DNA of 64,000 bases from JAOPZW01 sp963806015 (GTDB lineage Bacteria; Actinomycetota; Thermoleophilia; Solirubrobacterales; Solirubrobacteraceae): positions 464,798 through 528,797 of the forward strand of contig CAWDWM010000010.1 in the NCBI GenBank assembly GCA_963806015.1. The letters are read 5' to 3'. The notes beneath the pieces are model-generated. The model made no database searches and was not told where the DNA came from. It saw only the letters and a program-made list of their open reading frames with translations. Of the stretch, positions 14,619-23,209 are shown piece by piece; within the stretch, counting starts at the first letter, position 1, and each line of letters opens with the position of its first letter. The position numbers and the translations under genes were made by a program.

Positions 14619-16406
14619 TCAGTGCAGCGGCACGCTGCCCGTGACGCGGGTGCCCTCGCCGGGCACCACGTCGACCGCAAGCTCGCCTGCGACCACGGCC
14701 AGGCGGTCGAGCGGCTCGTTCAGCCAGCCCTCTCCGGGACCGGGGCGTGGCGCGTTCGGGTCGTCGTCGCGCACCTCGAAGCGCAGGCGCTCGTCCGCCC
14801 ACAGCTTGATCGTGATCCGGCTCGCGTCGGGCCCGATGTTGGCCAGCGCTGCCACGCAGGCGAAGTAGACGGCGCTCTCGATCTCCTGGGAGTGGCGCCC
14901 GATGCCCTCGTCCTCGACCGTGCAGCTCAGCGGCGTGCTCCGCGCGGCCGCGCGCAGCGCCTCGACCAGCCCGCGATCGCTGAGCACCGAGGGGTAGATG
15001 CCGTGGGCGATGGCGCGCACCTCCTCGATCGTCTCGTCCACCTCGGCGCCGAGCAGTTCGAGCTCGGCCGCGGTCTGCGGCGCCTCCTGCTCGAGGCGTT
15101 CGCTCTCGAGCGCGAGCTTGATGCGCAGCGCCACGAGCCGTTGCTGGGCCCCGTCGTGCACGTCGCGCTCGATCCGGCGCCGCGCCTGGTCGGTCACGGC
15201 GACGATCCGCGTGCGCGATGCCGACAGCTCGCCGATCGAGGAGGTCAGCCTGCGCACGAGCCGCCCGTTCTCGAGGACCATCAGCGCGTACGACGCGGCA
15301 GCCTGCAGCAGCGCCGGGTCCTGCGCGAGCGAGGCTTCGGTGTCGATCACTGCGAGCTGCTGCCCGTTCACGCTGACCTCGGTGAGCGTCCGGCCCTGCC
15401 GCTCCCGGGGCGGCTCGACGCGGGTCGCCGTCTCGCTCACCCAGCCGTCGGGCGCGTCGGGAAGCCGGTAGGCGATCCGCAGTGAAGGGTCCTCGAGCGC
15501 GTCGGCCAGCGCCGCGCGCAGCGCCTCGGGGGTGGTCTGCGGCTTGAGGCCGAGGGTCAGCCGCTGCAGCGCCGTCGTGGCGTAGAGGCCGCGCCACAGC
15601 ATCCCGACGGCGAAGCTCAGTGCGATGAGCGCGAGCGAGAGCACGTAGACCCACCCCAGCGCGTGGACGCTCGCAGCGGTCGGCGCCGACCCGCGAGCCG
15701 CATCGTAGGCCGCGAGCGCGAAGCCACGGAAGATGGCCATCGCGAGCACCGGGACGAGCATCCGCCGCAGCAGCGGCCCGGCGCGATAGGTGTGGCGGGC
15801 GAGGATGACGGCGACGACCACGAAGAGCAGCGCCGACAACACCTCGCGCAGCGGGCGGACGAGGTCGGCGACGAACGCCGGCGTGGTGTCGGTGATCGCG
15901 AAGGCGTTTGGTGGGCAGTCGAGCCTGCACGCCGACCACGGCGAGGGCTCGGGATAGCGCTGCACGACGAGCGCGGTGGGGACGTAGAGCAGGCCCACGA
16001 GAACGACGGCGGCCACCATCACCACGCGCGCCGGCGACGACGTCAACCGGCCCGACGGGAACGAGAGCAGGAGGTAGACGACCACGACCTCGACGACCCA
16101 CACCACGACCCGCCCGACGCTGTAGAGGGTCGGGTCGTGGGACTGCGCCAGGACGGTGAAGGAGAACAGCGCGCCCGCGGCGACGAGGATGGCCGCGAAC
16201 CGATCCGGGCGCCGTGCCAGCGTCGCGAGGCCCACGCCGATGGGGGCTGCGATGACCACGGCGCTGGTCACGGCGGCCCACGTGCGGTCCCCAGCCGGTG
16301 CCTCGGCGAGGGTCAGGATCACCGCACCGGCGCACAGCACGGCGCCCGCGATCGCCAGGATCACGATCGCCCAGGGCGCCAGGCCCCTCTGCGGTCGAGT
16401 CTGCAC
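14619..16406 (-). CDS. Membrane sensor histidine kinase, paralogue of the one at 3584
   Basis: A 595-residue DesK/NarX-type kinase. About ten hydrophobic segments (about 10-300) are followed by a linker, HisKA_3 (RRIERDVHDGAQQRLVALRI, His about 415) and a HATPase end (FACVAALANIGPDASRI, VRDDDPNAPRPG). It shares with the 3584 kinase the order of parts and an inter-helix C160-x3-C164-P motif. The HATPase N-box and G-box are weaker than usual (ALANIGPDAS in place of ExxxNxxKHA), so ATP binding may be altered. GTG 16406 is chosen because the upstream frame runs into the divergent receiver gene. Confidence 0.85.
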   Translation of the reverse strand: MQTRPQRGLAPWAIVILAIAGAVLCAGAVILTLAEAPAGDRTWAAVTSAVVIAAPIGVGLATLARRPDRFAAILVAAGALFSFTVLAQSHDPTLYSVGRVVVWVVEVVVVYLLLSFPSGRLTSSPARVVMVAAVVLVGLLYVPTALVVQRYPEPSPWSACRLDCPPNAFAITDTTPAFVADLVRPLREVLSALLFVVVAVILARHTYRAGPLLRRMLVPVLAMAIFRGFALAAYDAARGSAPTAASVHALGWVYVLSLALIALSFAVGMLWRGLYATTALQRLTLGLKPQTTPEALRAALADALEDPSLRIAYRLPDAPDGWVSETATRVEPPRERQGRTLTEVSVNGQQLAVIDTEASLAQDPALLQAAASYALMVLENGRLVRRLTSSIGELSASRTRIVAVTDQARRRIERDVHDGAQQRLVALRIKLALESERLEQEAPQTAAELELLGAEVDETIEEVRAIAHGIYPSVLSDRGLVEALRAAARSTPLSCTVEDEGIGRHSQEIESAVYFACVAALANIGPDASRITIKLWADERLRFEVRDDDPNAPRPGPGEGWLNEPLDRLAVVAGELAVDVVPGEGTRVTGSVPLH

Positions 16407-16542
16407 GAGGTGACCATACGTGCGAATCGGTGGTGTCGACGAGGGTGCCGGCCTCCCGGCGGGAAGCGCAACATCGACGTGCTCACAGGCTGGCCTGAGT
16501 GGGTAGGCCCTGCGAGCATCGCCGACGAGAGCACGTGAACCC

Positions 16543-16962
16543 GTGGCAGCCACGCCATATCCACCCGGACCTGACCCGCGGCCTCCCGGGACCGTCGGGG
16601 TCCTCGTCGTCGACGACCAGCCGCCGTTCCTCGTCGCGGCCCGGCGGCTGATCGCCTCGACGCCCGGGTTCGAGTCCGTGGGGGAGGCCACGTCGGGCGA
16701 GCGCGCCGTGACCCTCGCTGCGGCGCTGCGCCCCGATCTCGTCCTGATGGACGTGCGCATGCCCGGGCTCGGTGGGCTTGCCGCGGCGCGCTGCATCACG
16801 ACGGCGCGCAGCGCGGCGGCCGTCGTCCTCGTCTCCGCCGACCCTCAGGACGTCCCGGCCGCCGCCGCGGAGGGATGCGGCGCGCTGGCCGTGATCAGCA
16901 AGCAGCACCTGCGTCCCTCCAGCCTCACGGCGCTGTGGCGGCGCTGTGTGGCACGGGCGTAG
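16543..16962 (+). CDS. Stand-alone receiver domain protein
   Basis: 139 residues with only a response-regulator receiver fold. The acidic pair is in VLVVDDQPPFL, the phospho-Asp in DLVLMDVRMPG and a late Lys in AVISKQHLRP. There is no output domain, as in CheY- or Spo0F-like proteins that pass phosphate or titrate a kinase. It starts at GTG 16543, divergently from the kinase at 14619 (136-bp gap, no 7-3-7 box). A second single-domain receiver of the same kind (VLIVDDQPAFRGM) is encoded at 43966. Confidence 0.85.
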   Translation: MAATPYPPGPDPRPPGTVGVLVVDDQPPFLVAARRLIASTPGFESVGEATSGERAVTLAAALRPDLVLMDVRMPGLGGLAAARCITTARSAAAVVLVSADPQDVPAAAAEGCGALAVISKQHLRPSSLTALWRRCVARA

Positions 16963-16968
16963 ATCGCG

Positions 16969-17319
16969 TCAGCGACCGTCCCAGACCTCGGCGACGTCTT
17001 CGACGTCGTAGTCGATGGCCAGAGCGAGACGGGGCGCCGCGCCGACCACGCGCGCGCCGCCGACCACCGGCGCGACCGCCACCAGGACGCCGACGATCTC
17101 GGAATCGGTGGCGCCGGCGCCGCGCGCGCGCTCGACCGCGGACCGGCATGACGACGTCGCGGCGCCGATCGACAGCAGTGCGGCTAGCCGCACCAGCGCG
17201 TTGGACTTGGCATCGAGCTCGGGGCCGCCGGTCAGCGCCAGCGGATCGGCCCCGACAGCGGACCGCACGACGTTCTCGTCGTTGAGCGCGAGCCTCCGGA
17301 GGAGCTCCTCTGCGTCCAC
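16969..17319 (-). CDS. Carboxymuconolactone decarboxylase / AhpD-like small protein
   Basis: 116 residues of the CMD fold: GGPELDAKSNALVRLAALLSIGA, then ATSSCRSAVERARGAGATDS and EIVGVLVAVAPVVGGARVVG. The peroxidase CxxC of AhpD is absent; only one Cys (SSCRSAV) lies near that position, so a thiol-peroxidase role is doubtful. GTG 17319 is preceded by GGGAGG at good spacing, and the box promoter 17371-17415 gives a 45-nt leader. It is convergent with the receiver gene (6-bp gap). Confidence 0.75.
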   Translation of the reverse strand: MDAEELLRRLALNDENVVRSAVGADPLALTGGPELDAKSNALVRLAALLSIGAATSSCRSAVERARGAGATDSEIVGVLVAVAPVVGGARVVGAAPRLALAIDYDVEDVAEVWDGR

Positions 17320-17370
17320 GTGGTCCTCCCTGCGGGTCGTGCGCGCGGCGCGATGCCGCACGGCCCACCG

Positions 17371-17415
17371 ACGGTAGGAACCCGGCCGGCCGGGGTCATC
17401 CTCCGAACCGGGTGA
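17371..17415 (-). promoter_or_regulatory. 7-3-7 box and -10 of the CMD gene
   Basis: Box TCCTCCGAACCGGGTGA at 17399-17415. On the minus strand TACCGT (plus 17376-17371) follows after 22 nt, with a predicted start near 17364. It is back-to-back with the next box, 28 bp centre to centre. Confidence 0.65.
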
Positions 17416-17426
17416 TCTCAGCGCGA

Positions 17427-17471
17427 TCACCCCGTTGGGATGAGGACGCCTTGCGGCCGCGCGGAGAGGAT
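17427..17471 (+). promoter_or_regulatory. 7-3-7 box and -10 of the antiporter-galM operon
   Basis: Box TCACCCCGTTGGGATGA at 17427-17443, then 22 nt to GAGGAT at 17466-17471. The predicted start is at about 17478, three bases before ATG 17481, so the mRNA would be near-leaderless. Confidence 0.65.
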
Positions 17472-17480
17472 GATCCGGAC

Positions 17481-19244
17481 ATGCCGACCGACGACGTGCT
17501 GCTCGGTCTCGGGCTGGTGATCGTGCTCGCGGTCGGCTCGCAGCTGCTGGCCGGGCGGCTGCGGCTGCCGGCCATCGTGGTGCTGTTGCCCGTCGGGTTC
17601 CTGGCCGGGATCGCCACCGACGACGTCCACCCCGGTCAGCTGCTCGGCGCGCTCTATCAGCCGTTCGTATCGCTCGCCGTGGGGCTGATCCTGTTCGAGG
17701 CCGGCCTGCGCCTCTCGGTGCGGGAGATCGCGCGCGACCTTCGCCGGACGGTCGGCCTGCTCGTCACTCTCGGGGTCGTGGTGACGTGGGCCGCCATCTG
17801 GGGCGCGACGGCCCTGCTCTTCGATGACCTCGGCGATCTCGTGCCGCTGCTCATCGGCGCGGTGCTCGTGGTCTCGGGTCCGACCGTGGTGCTGCCGCTG
17901 CTGGCGTTCGTCCGCCCGGCGCCACGGGTGCGGTCGCTGCTGATGTGGGAGGGCGTGCTCGTGGATCCGATCGGCGCCCTGCTCGGCGTCATCGTCTTCC
18001 ACGCGGCGCTCTCCGCCGGGTCCAGCGGGCAGCTGTGGCGCCCGGGGGAGATGCTCGTGAGCATCCTCGTCGGCGCCGCGGTCGGCGCGGCGGCCGCCGC
18101 TGTGCTGTGGTTCCTGCTGCAGGAGACGCAGCGGACCGTGCCGCGCCAAGCGGTCCCGGCGGTGCTCATGATGGTGGCTGCCGCCCTCGTCGGCGCCGAC
18201 CTCATCCGCGAGGACGCGGGCTTCGTCGCCACCACGCTGATGGGCGCCGCCCTGGCCAACCAGCGCCGGATCGACGTCTCGCTGATGCTCGAGTTCCACG
18301 GCACGCTGGTGCAGATGCTGATCGGCGCCCTGTTCGTGCTCATCTCCGCGTCGGTGTCGCCGTCGGATGTCAACGCCGTGCTGCCCGCCGCGCTCACACT
18401 GGTCGCCGTCATGGTCGTCATGATCCGTCCGCTCGCGGTCGCGCTGGCCACCTGGCGCTCGGGGCTCAGCCTGCGCGAGCGCGCGTTCGTCGCCTGGATG
18501 GCGCCACGCGGGATCGTGGCGGGCGCGACCGCGTCGGCCTTCGGGCTCGAGCTCGAGCAGGCCCACGTCCCCGGCGCGCAGCACATCCTGCCCATCGTGT
18601 TCGTGGCGATCTTCGCGACCGTCGTGATCTATGGCCTGACCGCGGCGCCGGTCGCGCGGCTGCTGGGTGTCGCCGACGCCACAGGCCGGGTGGTGCTGGT
18701 CGTCGGCGGCACGCCGTGGGCGCGCGCGATCGCGGCATCGCTCAAGGGCGCCGGGTTGGGCGTGCGGCTGTGGAGCGGCCGCGCCGTCGACCAGGAAGCC
18801 GCGCGCGCGGCGGGGCTGACGGTCGAGCGCGGGAAGATGATGCTCGACGCGATCAGCCGCGAGACGGAGCTGGAGGATGTGACGGACGCATTGCTACTGA
18901 CCGGCAACGACGACTTCAACGCCCTGGCGGCCCTCGCGCTGAGGACCGAGCTCGGCCACGGCCGCGTGTACCGGGCGGCGCCTGATCTCGACGAGACCGA
19001 CCTGCTTGCACCCGCCGGTGAGCAGGGGATCCTCGGCACCGACCTGCTCACCTCGGCCGAGCTGGCCCGGCGCTTCGCTGCCGGTGCGCGGCTCGTCGAG
19101 AGTCCGGGCGACGGCGGGGCGTCCGACGGGGAGGTCGCGCTGTTCGTGGTGACCGCGGACGGTGACCTGCGCGTCGCATCCGCCGGCAAGCCGCCGTCCA
19201 TGAAGGCCGGCGACCGCGTCATCGCGCTGGCGGGGGCCGGATGA
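17481..19244 (+). CDS. CPA-type cation/proton antiporter with TrkA-N-like domain
   Basis: 587 residues. The first about 400 form 12-13 membrane helices of the Na+/H+ exchanger fold (VLLPVGFLAGIATDD, ILFEAGLRLSVREI, VVSGPTVVLPLLAF, EGVLVDPIGALLGVIVFH). The last about 190 form a nucleotide-binding TrkA-N-like domain (VVLVVGGTPWARAIAASL, DALLLTGNDDFNALAAL) plus a possible TrkA-C end. This is typical of K+/H+ or Na+/H+ antiporters gated by NAD(H), and points to pH or ion homeostasis at the membrane. The downstream galM gene overlaps by 4 nt (ATGA). Confidence 0.88.
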   Translation: MPTDDVLLGLGLVIVLAVGSQLLAGRLRLPAIVVLLPVGFLAGIATDDVHPGQLLGALYQPFVSLAVGLILFEAGLRLSVREIARDLRRTVGLLVTLGVVVTWAAIWGATALLFDDLGDLVPLLIGAVLVVSGPTVVLPLLAFVRPAPRVRSLLMWEGVLVDPIGALLGVIVFHAALSAGSSGQLWRPGEMLVSILVGAAVGAAAAAVLWFLLQETQRTVPRQAVPAVLMMVAAALVGADLIREDAGFVATTLMGAALANQRRIDVSLMLEFHGTLVQMLIGALFVLISASVSPSDVNAVLPAALTLVAVMVVMIRPLAVALATWRSGLSLRERAFVAWMAPRGIVAGATASAFGLELEQAHVPGAQHILPIVFVAIFATVVIYGLTAAPVARLLGVADATGRVVLVVGGTPWARAIAASLKGAGLGVRLWSGRAVDQEAARAAGLTVERGKMMLDAISRETELEDVTDALLLTGNDDFNALAALALRTELGHGRVYRAAPDLDETDLLAPAGEQGILGTDLLTSAELARRFAAGARLVESPGDGGASDGEVALFVVTADGDLRVASAGKPPSMKAGDRVIALAGAG

Positions 19245-20206
19245 TCGGCTCGCGCGTCGTCGACGGCCTTCCCGCGCTCACCCTCACGTCGGCGGCGGCC
19301 GGCGGCATCGAGGCGACGTTCGTCCCCGGCGCGGGGATGGTGGGGTGCTCGCTGCGCCACCGCGGCGACGAGCTGCTCGGGCAGCGACGGGGGCTGCGCG
19401 CCTACGTCGCCGAGCGGGCCACCATGGGCATCCCGCTGCTCTATCCGTGGGCCAACCGGGTGGGCCAGAGGCACTTCGAGGTCGCCGGGCGCGAGGTCAC
19501 GATCGACCCGGAGGTCACGCCGGTGCGCCTGGACGCCGACGGGCTGCCCATGCATGGCCTGCTCTCCGCGGCGACCGGCTGGCAGGTCGAGCGCCACGAC
19601 GCGCTGGCCGACGGCGCCCTGCTCGCCGCCCGCTTCGACTTCGCCGCCCACGAGGCACTCATGGCCGCCTTCCCGTTCGCCCATGAGCTGCGCTTCGAGG
19701 CGGCGCTGGCCGGAGCGAGGCTGACGATCACCACGACGGTGCGGGCGTCCGGCGACGGTCCCGTGCCGATCGCGTTCGGCTACCACCCCTATCTCCGGCT
19801 GCCCGGCGTGGCGCGCGAGGACTGGCATGTCGAGGTCCCGGTCCGCGAGCAGCTGCGCCTGGACTCACAGATGCTCCCCACCGGGGAGCGCGTCGACGCG
19901 GAGGTCTTCGCGGGCCGCCTGGGGGCCCGGACGTTCGACGATGCCTTTGTCGCGCCCGCCGATGCCGCGCCCTTCGTCCTGGCCGGGGGCGACCGGCGGA
20001 TCGAGCTCGCGTTCCTCGCCGGCTATCCCTACGCACAGGTCTTCGCTCCCTCCGAGGACGACGTGATCGCCTTCGAGCCCATGACGGCGCCGACCAACGC
20101 GCTCGTCGACGGTGGGGCCGAGCTGCCGTTGCTGGGCGCCGGCGACAGCTATCAGGCAGTGTTCGCGATCACGCTGGCCGAGGCGCCTCTCACCCGATCC
20201 GGATGA
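19241..20206 (+). CDS. galM: Aldose 1-epimerase family protein
   Basis: 321 residues of the GalM/YphB superfamily of galactose-mutarotase-fold proteins. Visible features are NRVGQRHFEVAGREV, MHGLLSAATGW (catalytic-His region), IAFGYHPYLRLPG (second conserved His) and FEPMTAPTNALVDGG (catalytic Glu region). It interconverts alpha and beta anomers of free aldoses, which would suit the glucose-releasing GH15 enzyme of the large operon further on. It overlaps the antiporter gene by 4 nt. Its stop codon lies inside the next box (20190-20206). Confidence 0.85.
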   Translation: MIGSRVVDGLPALTLTSAAAGGIEATFVPGAGMVGCSLRHRGDELLGQRRGLRAYVAERATMGIPLLYPWANRVGQRHFEVAGREVTIDPEVTPVRLDADGLPMHGLLSAATGWQVERHDALADGALLAARFDFAAHEALMAAFPFAHELRFEAALAGARLTITTTVRASGDGPVPIAFGYHPYLRLPGVAREDWHVEVPVREQLRLDSQMLPTGERVDAEVFAGRLGARTFDDAFVAPADAAPFVLAGGDRRIELAFLAGYPYAQVFAPSEDDVIAFEPMTAPTNALVDGGAELPLLGAGDSYQAVFAITLAEAPLTRSG

Positions 20207-20235
20207 TTGCCCGGGCCGGCGGAGCGCCGTAGCGT
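20190..20235 (+). promoter_or_regulatory. 7-3-7 box and -10 of the Usp gene
   Basis: Box TCACCCGATCCGGATGA at 20190-20206, then 23 nt to TAGCGT at 20230-20235. The predicted start near 20242 is 2 nt before ATG 20244, consistent with a leaderless transcript. The identical hexamer at the same spacing occurs at 49356. Confidence 0.75.
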
Positions 20236-20243
20236 TGCCGGGC

Positions 20244-20729
20244 ATGGCCATCCCCGACGCCCGCCCGGTGGTGCTCGCCTACGACGGCTCCGCGGAGGCG
20301 GAGGCGGCGCTGCGCGAGGCCGTGGCGCTGTTCGGTCATCGCCCGCTGATCGTCGCCAGCGTGTGGGAGCCCGGGCTGGCGATGGCGACGATGATGCCGC
20401 CGGCCGGCGAGCCGAGCCTGGGCTACCTGCCCGACCCGGGGGAGGTGGCCGCGATCGATCGCGTCCAGTCCGGCCATGCGGGCGACGTGGCGGAGGCCGG
20501 CGCGCGCCTGGCCCGCGAGCTGGGCGCGACGGCCGAGGCGCTCTCGGTGCCCGACTCGGCCAACGTCGCCGACACGCTGATCGCGATCGCCGAAGAGCGC
20601 GATGCGCGCGCGATCGTCGTCGGCTCGCGCGGGCTGGGCGGGATCAAGGCGCGCGTGCTGGGCTCGACGTCACGCAAGCTGCTGCACGACACGCGCCGTC
20701 CGGTGCTCGTGGTCCGCACGCCCGAGTAG
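20244..20729 (+). CDS. Universal stress protein (UspA family)
   Basis: 161 residues with a full Usp fold: VVLAYDGSAEAEAALREAVA at the N-terminus and the ATP-binding signature ARAIVVGSRGLGGIKARVLGSTSRK (G-x2-G-x9-G-S/T form), ending RRPVLVVRTPE. It is therefore an ATP-binding Usp. No Shine-Dalgarno precedes ATG 20244, which fits the leaderless start predicted from its box promoter. It is convergent with the amidotransferase gene, with an 11-bp gap. Usps are hallmark members of actinobacterial dormancy regulons. Confidence 0.93.
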   Translation: MAIPDARPVVLAYDGSAEAEAALREAVALFGHRPLIVASVWEPGLAMATMMPPAGEPSLGYLPDPGEVAAIDRVQSGHAGDVAEAGARLARELGATAEALSVPDSANVADTLIAIAEERDARAIVVGSRGLGGIKARVLGSTSRKLLHDTRRPVLVVRTPE

Positions 20730-20740
20730 AGCCCGGGGCG

Positions 20741-21595
20741 TCAGGCCACCACGAGCGCCGACTTCGAGGGCGCCTTCGGGCGGAACGGTCGCATCTCGTC
20801 CTGGCCGCGGCCGACCACGCCGCAGGTCGCCTCGGGCACCTCGTTCCACACGCCCGCGACGTCGCCCAGCGGCTCGGAGACGATCAGTCGTGTGTCCGCG
20901 GAGACGTCTTGGAAGAGCTCGCGCTCGGGGTACAGCTTGCGCAGCGTCGGCACGTCGGTCGTGTAGTAGAGCGAGCGCGACTTGCCCTCGCTGGAGTACC
21001 GGACCGCCCAGGTGGTCTCACCGTCGGTGGTCGCGATGGTCCCCTGGAACGGATGGGGCACCCCGAGCCGGCTGCCGACCGCTTCGACGAGCCCGATCGC
21101 ACGCTCGATCGCGGCCGGCGGGTCGTCCTGCAGGCCGAAGGTCAGCGCGAGGAAGAACAGCACCTCGGTGTCGGTCTGGCCCTCGATCTTCGCGTAGAGC
21201 GATGGATCGACCGTGAGCACCAGGTCGCGCTTGATGAGCGCGAACTGGTTGATGTAGCCGTTGTGCATGAAGAGCCAGCGCTCGTGGCGGAAGGGGTGGC
21301 AGTTCGTCTGCTGCACCGCACTGCCGATGGCCGCGCGGATGTGGGTGAAGAAGTGCGATGAGCTGATATGGCCGGCGAGCTCATGCAGGTTGCGGTCGTT
21401 CCAGGCCGGCTCGATGCTGTGGAACAGGCCCGGGGTCGGGGCATCGCCGTACCACCCGAGGCCGAAGCCGTCGCCGTTCGTCGTCTCGGCGCCGAGCGCG
21501 GAATGCAGGCTCTGGTCGACGAGGGAGTGGGCCGGTGTGTAGAGCGCTTCCTTGAGGAGGACGGGAGATCCCGAGTAGGCGAGCCAGCGGCACAT
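20741..21595 (-). CDS. Class II glutamine amidotransferase (YafJ/EgtC-like)
   Basis: 284 residues starting MCRWLAYSG, so the nucleophilic Cys2 is exposed once Met is removed. Other Ntn-hydrolase features are present: TTNGDGFGLGWYG, HIRAAIGSAVQQTNCHPF and FMHNGYINQF. Only the glutaminase domain is present, so the ammonia acceptor is unknown. AAGGAG at good spacing supports ATG 21595. In some actinobacteria EgtC hydrolyses the gamma-glutamyl bond in ergothioneine synthesis, but no other egt genes are here. No convincing box promoter points at this gene. Confidence 0.85.
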   Translation of the reverse strand: MCRWLAYSGSPVLLKEALYTPAHSLVDQSLHSALGAETTNGDGFGLGWYGDAPTPGLFHSIEPAWNDRNLHELAGHISSSHFFTHIRAAIGSAVQQTNCHPFRHERWLFMHNGYINQFALIKRDLVLTVDPSLYAKIEGQTDTEVLFFLALTFGLQDDPPAAIERAIGLVEAVGSRLGVPHPFQGTIATTDGETTWAVRYSSEGKSRSLYYTTDVPTLRKLYPERELFQDVSADTRLIVSEPLGDVAGVWNEVPEATCGVVGRGQDEMRPFRPKAPSKSALVVA

Positions 21596-21738
21596 GAGCC
21601 GCTCCTTTCGGTCGTGCAGCTCTGAGGCCCCATCCGACCACGCGAGCCCGCCGGTGGGCAAGGGCGTGCGCACGTGCAATTTCGCCGACCCGGGGTGAGC
21701 CGGCACGCCCGCGGCCCCTCCGACCGGGCTCAGCCGAT

Positions 21739-21783
21739 TCGTCCAATAGGGGTGATGCGAGCCCCCCGTGGCGCATCTCTAAT
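21739..21783 (+). promoter_or_regulatory. 7-3-7 box (weaker) and -10 of the DUF7144 gene
   Basis: Box TCGTCCAATAGGGGTGA at 21739-21755, then 22 nt to TCTAAT at 21778-21783, a good -10. The predicted start is near 21790, with a TAGGAGG ribosome-binding site before ATG 21813. Confidence 0.6.
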
Positions 21784-21812
21784 GGGAGCCGGTCAAACCC
21801 TAGGAGGCACAC

Positions 21813-22196
21813 ATGCGAGGAACCGGCCGAGCCCTGCTGGCAGCAACCCTGCTGGTGATCGTGGGCACGCTCAACATCATCTACGGCATCGGCGCCCTCG
21901 ACGGCGCGAACATCTTCGTCAACGACAAGCGCTACATCCTCACCGACCTCAACACGATGGGATGGGTCCTGATCGTCCTCGGGGTGATCCAGCTGGCCGG
22001 AGGCTTCTCGCTGATGGCCGGTAACACCTATGGACGGGTCATCGGGATCATCGGCGCCAGCCTCGGAGCGATCGGGGCACTGCTGTCCATCGGCGGCGCC
22101 TACCCGTGGTGGTCGCTGGCGATCTTCTTCCTGTGCATCTACATCGTCCACGGCATCTTCATCTACGGCGAGGACGACAGGGGGCTGAGGGCCTGA
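21813..22196 (+). CDS. DUF7144-type four-TM membrane protein
   Basis: 127 residues with four hydrophobic helices: LLAATLLVIVGTLNIIYGIGA, WVLIVLGVIQLAGGFSLMAG, VIGIIGASLGAIGALLSIGG and SLAIFFLCIYIVHGIFIYG. The loop INDKRYILTDLN-like stretch between helices 1 and 2 and the YPWWSL before helix 4 are typical of this actinobacterial family of unknown function. It has its own box promoter and a good Shine-Dalgarno. A strong hairpin at 22208 ends the transcript. Confidence 0.75.
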   Translation: MRGTGRALLAATLLVIVGTLNIIYGIGALDGANIFVNDKRYILTDLNTMGWVLIVLGVIQLAGGFSLMAGNTYGRVIGIIGASLGAIGALLSIGGAYPWWSLAIFFLCIYIVHGIFIYGEDDRGLRA

Positions 22197-22207
22197 CCCG
22201 TGGGTGC

Positions 22208-22232
22208 GGGCGCCCGGGGTCTCCGGGCGCCC
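22208..22232. terminator. Bidirectional hairpin terminator
   Basis: GGGCGCCCGG (22208-22217) and CCGGGCGCCC (22223-22232) form a perfect 10-bp stem with a 5-nt loop. It lies between the convergent genes ending at 22196 and 22240. There is no T-run, as is common in high-GC actinobacteria. Confidence 0.7.
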
Positions 22233-22239
22233 CGGCGCA

Positions 22240-22662
22240 TCAGCGCCGGTAGCGCACGCCGAACGCCGCCCCGATGCCGTGCGCGAACGCCCGGGCCTCG
22301 TGGATCGCCGCGGACACCGTGGGGCGCAGCGAATGCGACAGCAACGCGAAGGCGATCAGCCCGCCGGCGAGCGGCACGGTCGCCGACGGCGGTCCCGCGA
22401 TGCCGCGGAACGCCGTGTTGGCCAGCGTCCCTCCCACCGCAGCCTGAAGGCGGGACGGACGCGGCAACTGCCGCGGAGCCAGGCCGCGGGCGACGGTGCC
22501 CGCCGCGCCGAGGAGGATCAGCGTCACGAGCAGCGACTGGTCCTCCGGGGGCACCCCGAACACCCGCGTCAGCGCGCGCCGGCGCGCCTCGCCGATCAGC
22601 AGCGACCGGACCCCCACGTCCACCAACAGCATCTGAGCGACGCTGTCATCGTTCTGGCTCAT
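22240..22662 (-). CDS. Hypothetical membrane-associated protein
   Basis: 140 residues, not recognised. It has a helical N-terminus (VAQMLLVDVGVRSLLIGEAR), a hydrophobic stretch SLLVTLILLGAAGTVARGLA, and another after AGPPSATVP (LAGGLIAFALLSHSL). ATG 22662 has GGGAGG upstream. It lies 25 bp downstream of the LURP-one gene on the same strand and probably shares its box-driven transcript. Confidence 0.6.
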   Translation of the reverse strand: MSQNDDSVAQMLLVDVGVRSLLIGEARRRALTRVFGVPPEDQSLLVTLILLGAAGTVARGLAPRQLPRPSRLQAAVGGTLANTAFRGIAGPPSATVPLAGGLIAFALLSHSLRPTVSAAIHEARAFAHGIGAAFGVRYRR

Positions 22663-22687
22663 CGCTTGTGCCTCCCGGCTCGCCTCA

Positions 22688-23203
22688 TCAGTCCCGGCTG
22701 CTCAGGGCGTCGATGGCGACGGTGATCGCCAGCACGAGCGCGACGTCCTCGCCGGCAGCGATGTCGACGCCGTAGGACTCGCGCACGCGAAACCACTTCT
22801 TGGAGATCGTGGCGATGGTGTCGCCGTCGCGCTCGACCTCGTACTCGTGGTCGACGACGTTGCCGTGCGCCTTCATGTCCTCGCCGTGCTCGACGTCGAT
22901 GACGAAGCGGTCGCGGATCCCGACCAGCGCCTTGCGGACCGTCGCGGCGGTGTCGCCGCCGCGCTCGATGGCGATCTTGTCGCGGATGGTCAGCTTGCGC
23001 TCCTGGATCCGCGCCACCTCCTCGCCCGAGGCATCCTCCAGCACGAAGGTGTCGCGGAAGCGAATGGCCTTGCCGTTGACCTTGTAGGCGCGCTCGCCCT
23101 GCTCGTTCTCGATCCAGAAGTCGTCGCCTATCGCCAGCAGCTTCTCGCGCATGAGAAAGCGCTCGCCGCCCGGCCCGTCGCCGCGATTGCGTAGAAAGCC
23201 CAT
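22688..23203 (-). CDS. LURP-one-related / tubby-like beta-barrel protein
   Basis: 171 residues made of repeated beta-hairpins typical of LURP-one/scramblase-like folds: RFLMREKLLAIGDDFWIENE, AYKVNGKAIRFRDTFVLED, VARIQERKLTIRDKIAIER and ATISKKWFRVRESYGVDI. The family is thought to bind membranes or lipids; no enzyme activity is established. ATG 23203 has no Shine-Dalgarno, but the predicted box-driven transcript starts exactly there, implying leaderless translation. It is divergent from zwf. Confidence 0.8.
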   Translation of the reverse strand: MGFLRNRGDGPGGERFLMREKLLAIGDDFWIENEQGERAYKVNGKAIRFRDTFVLEDASGEEVARIQERKLTIRDKIAIERGGDTAATVRKALVGIRDRFVIDVEHGEDMKAHGNVVDHEYEVERDGDTIATISKKWFRVRESYGVDIAAGEDVALVLAITVAIDALSSRD

Positions 23204-23209
23204 CGTCCG

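Noticed and set aside
13053..15485. 810-codon plus-strand ORF
   Set aside because: It is antisense to the LAL regulator and the kinase, whose domains are unmistakable. Long antisense frames are normal at this GC content.
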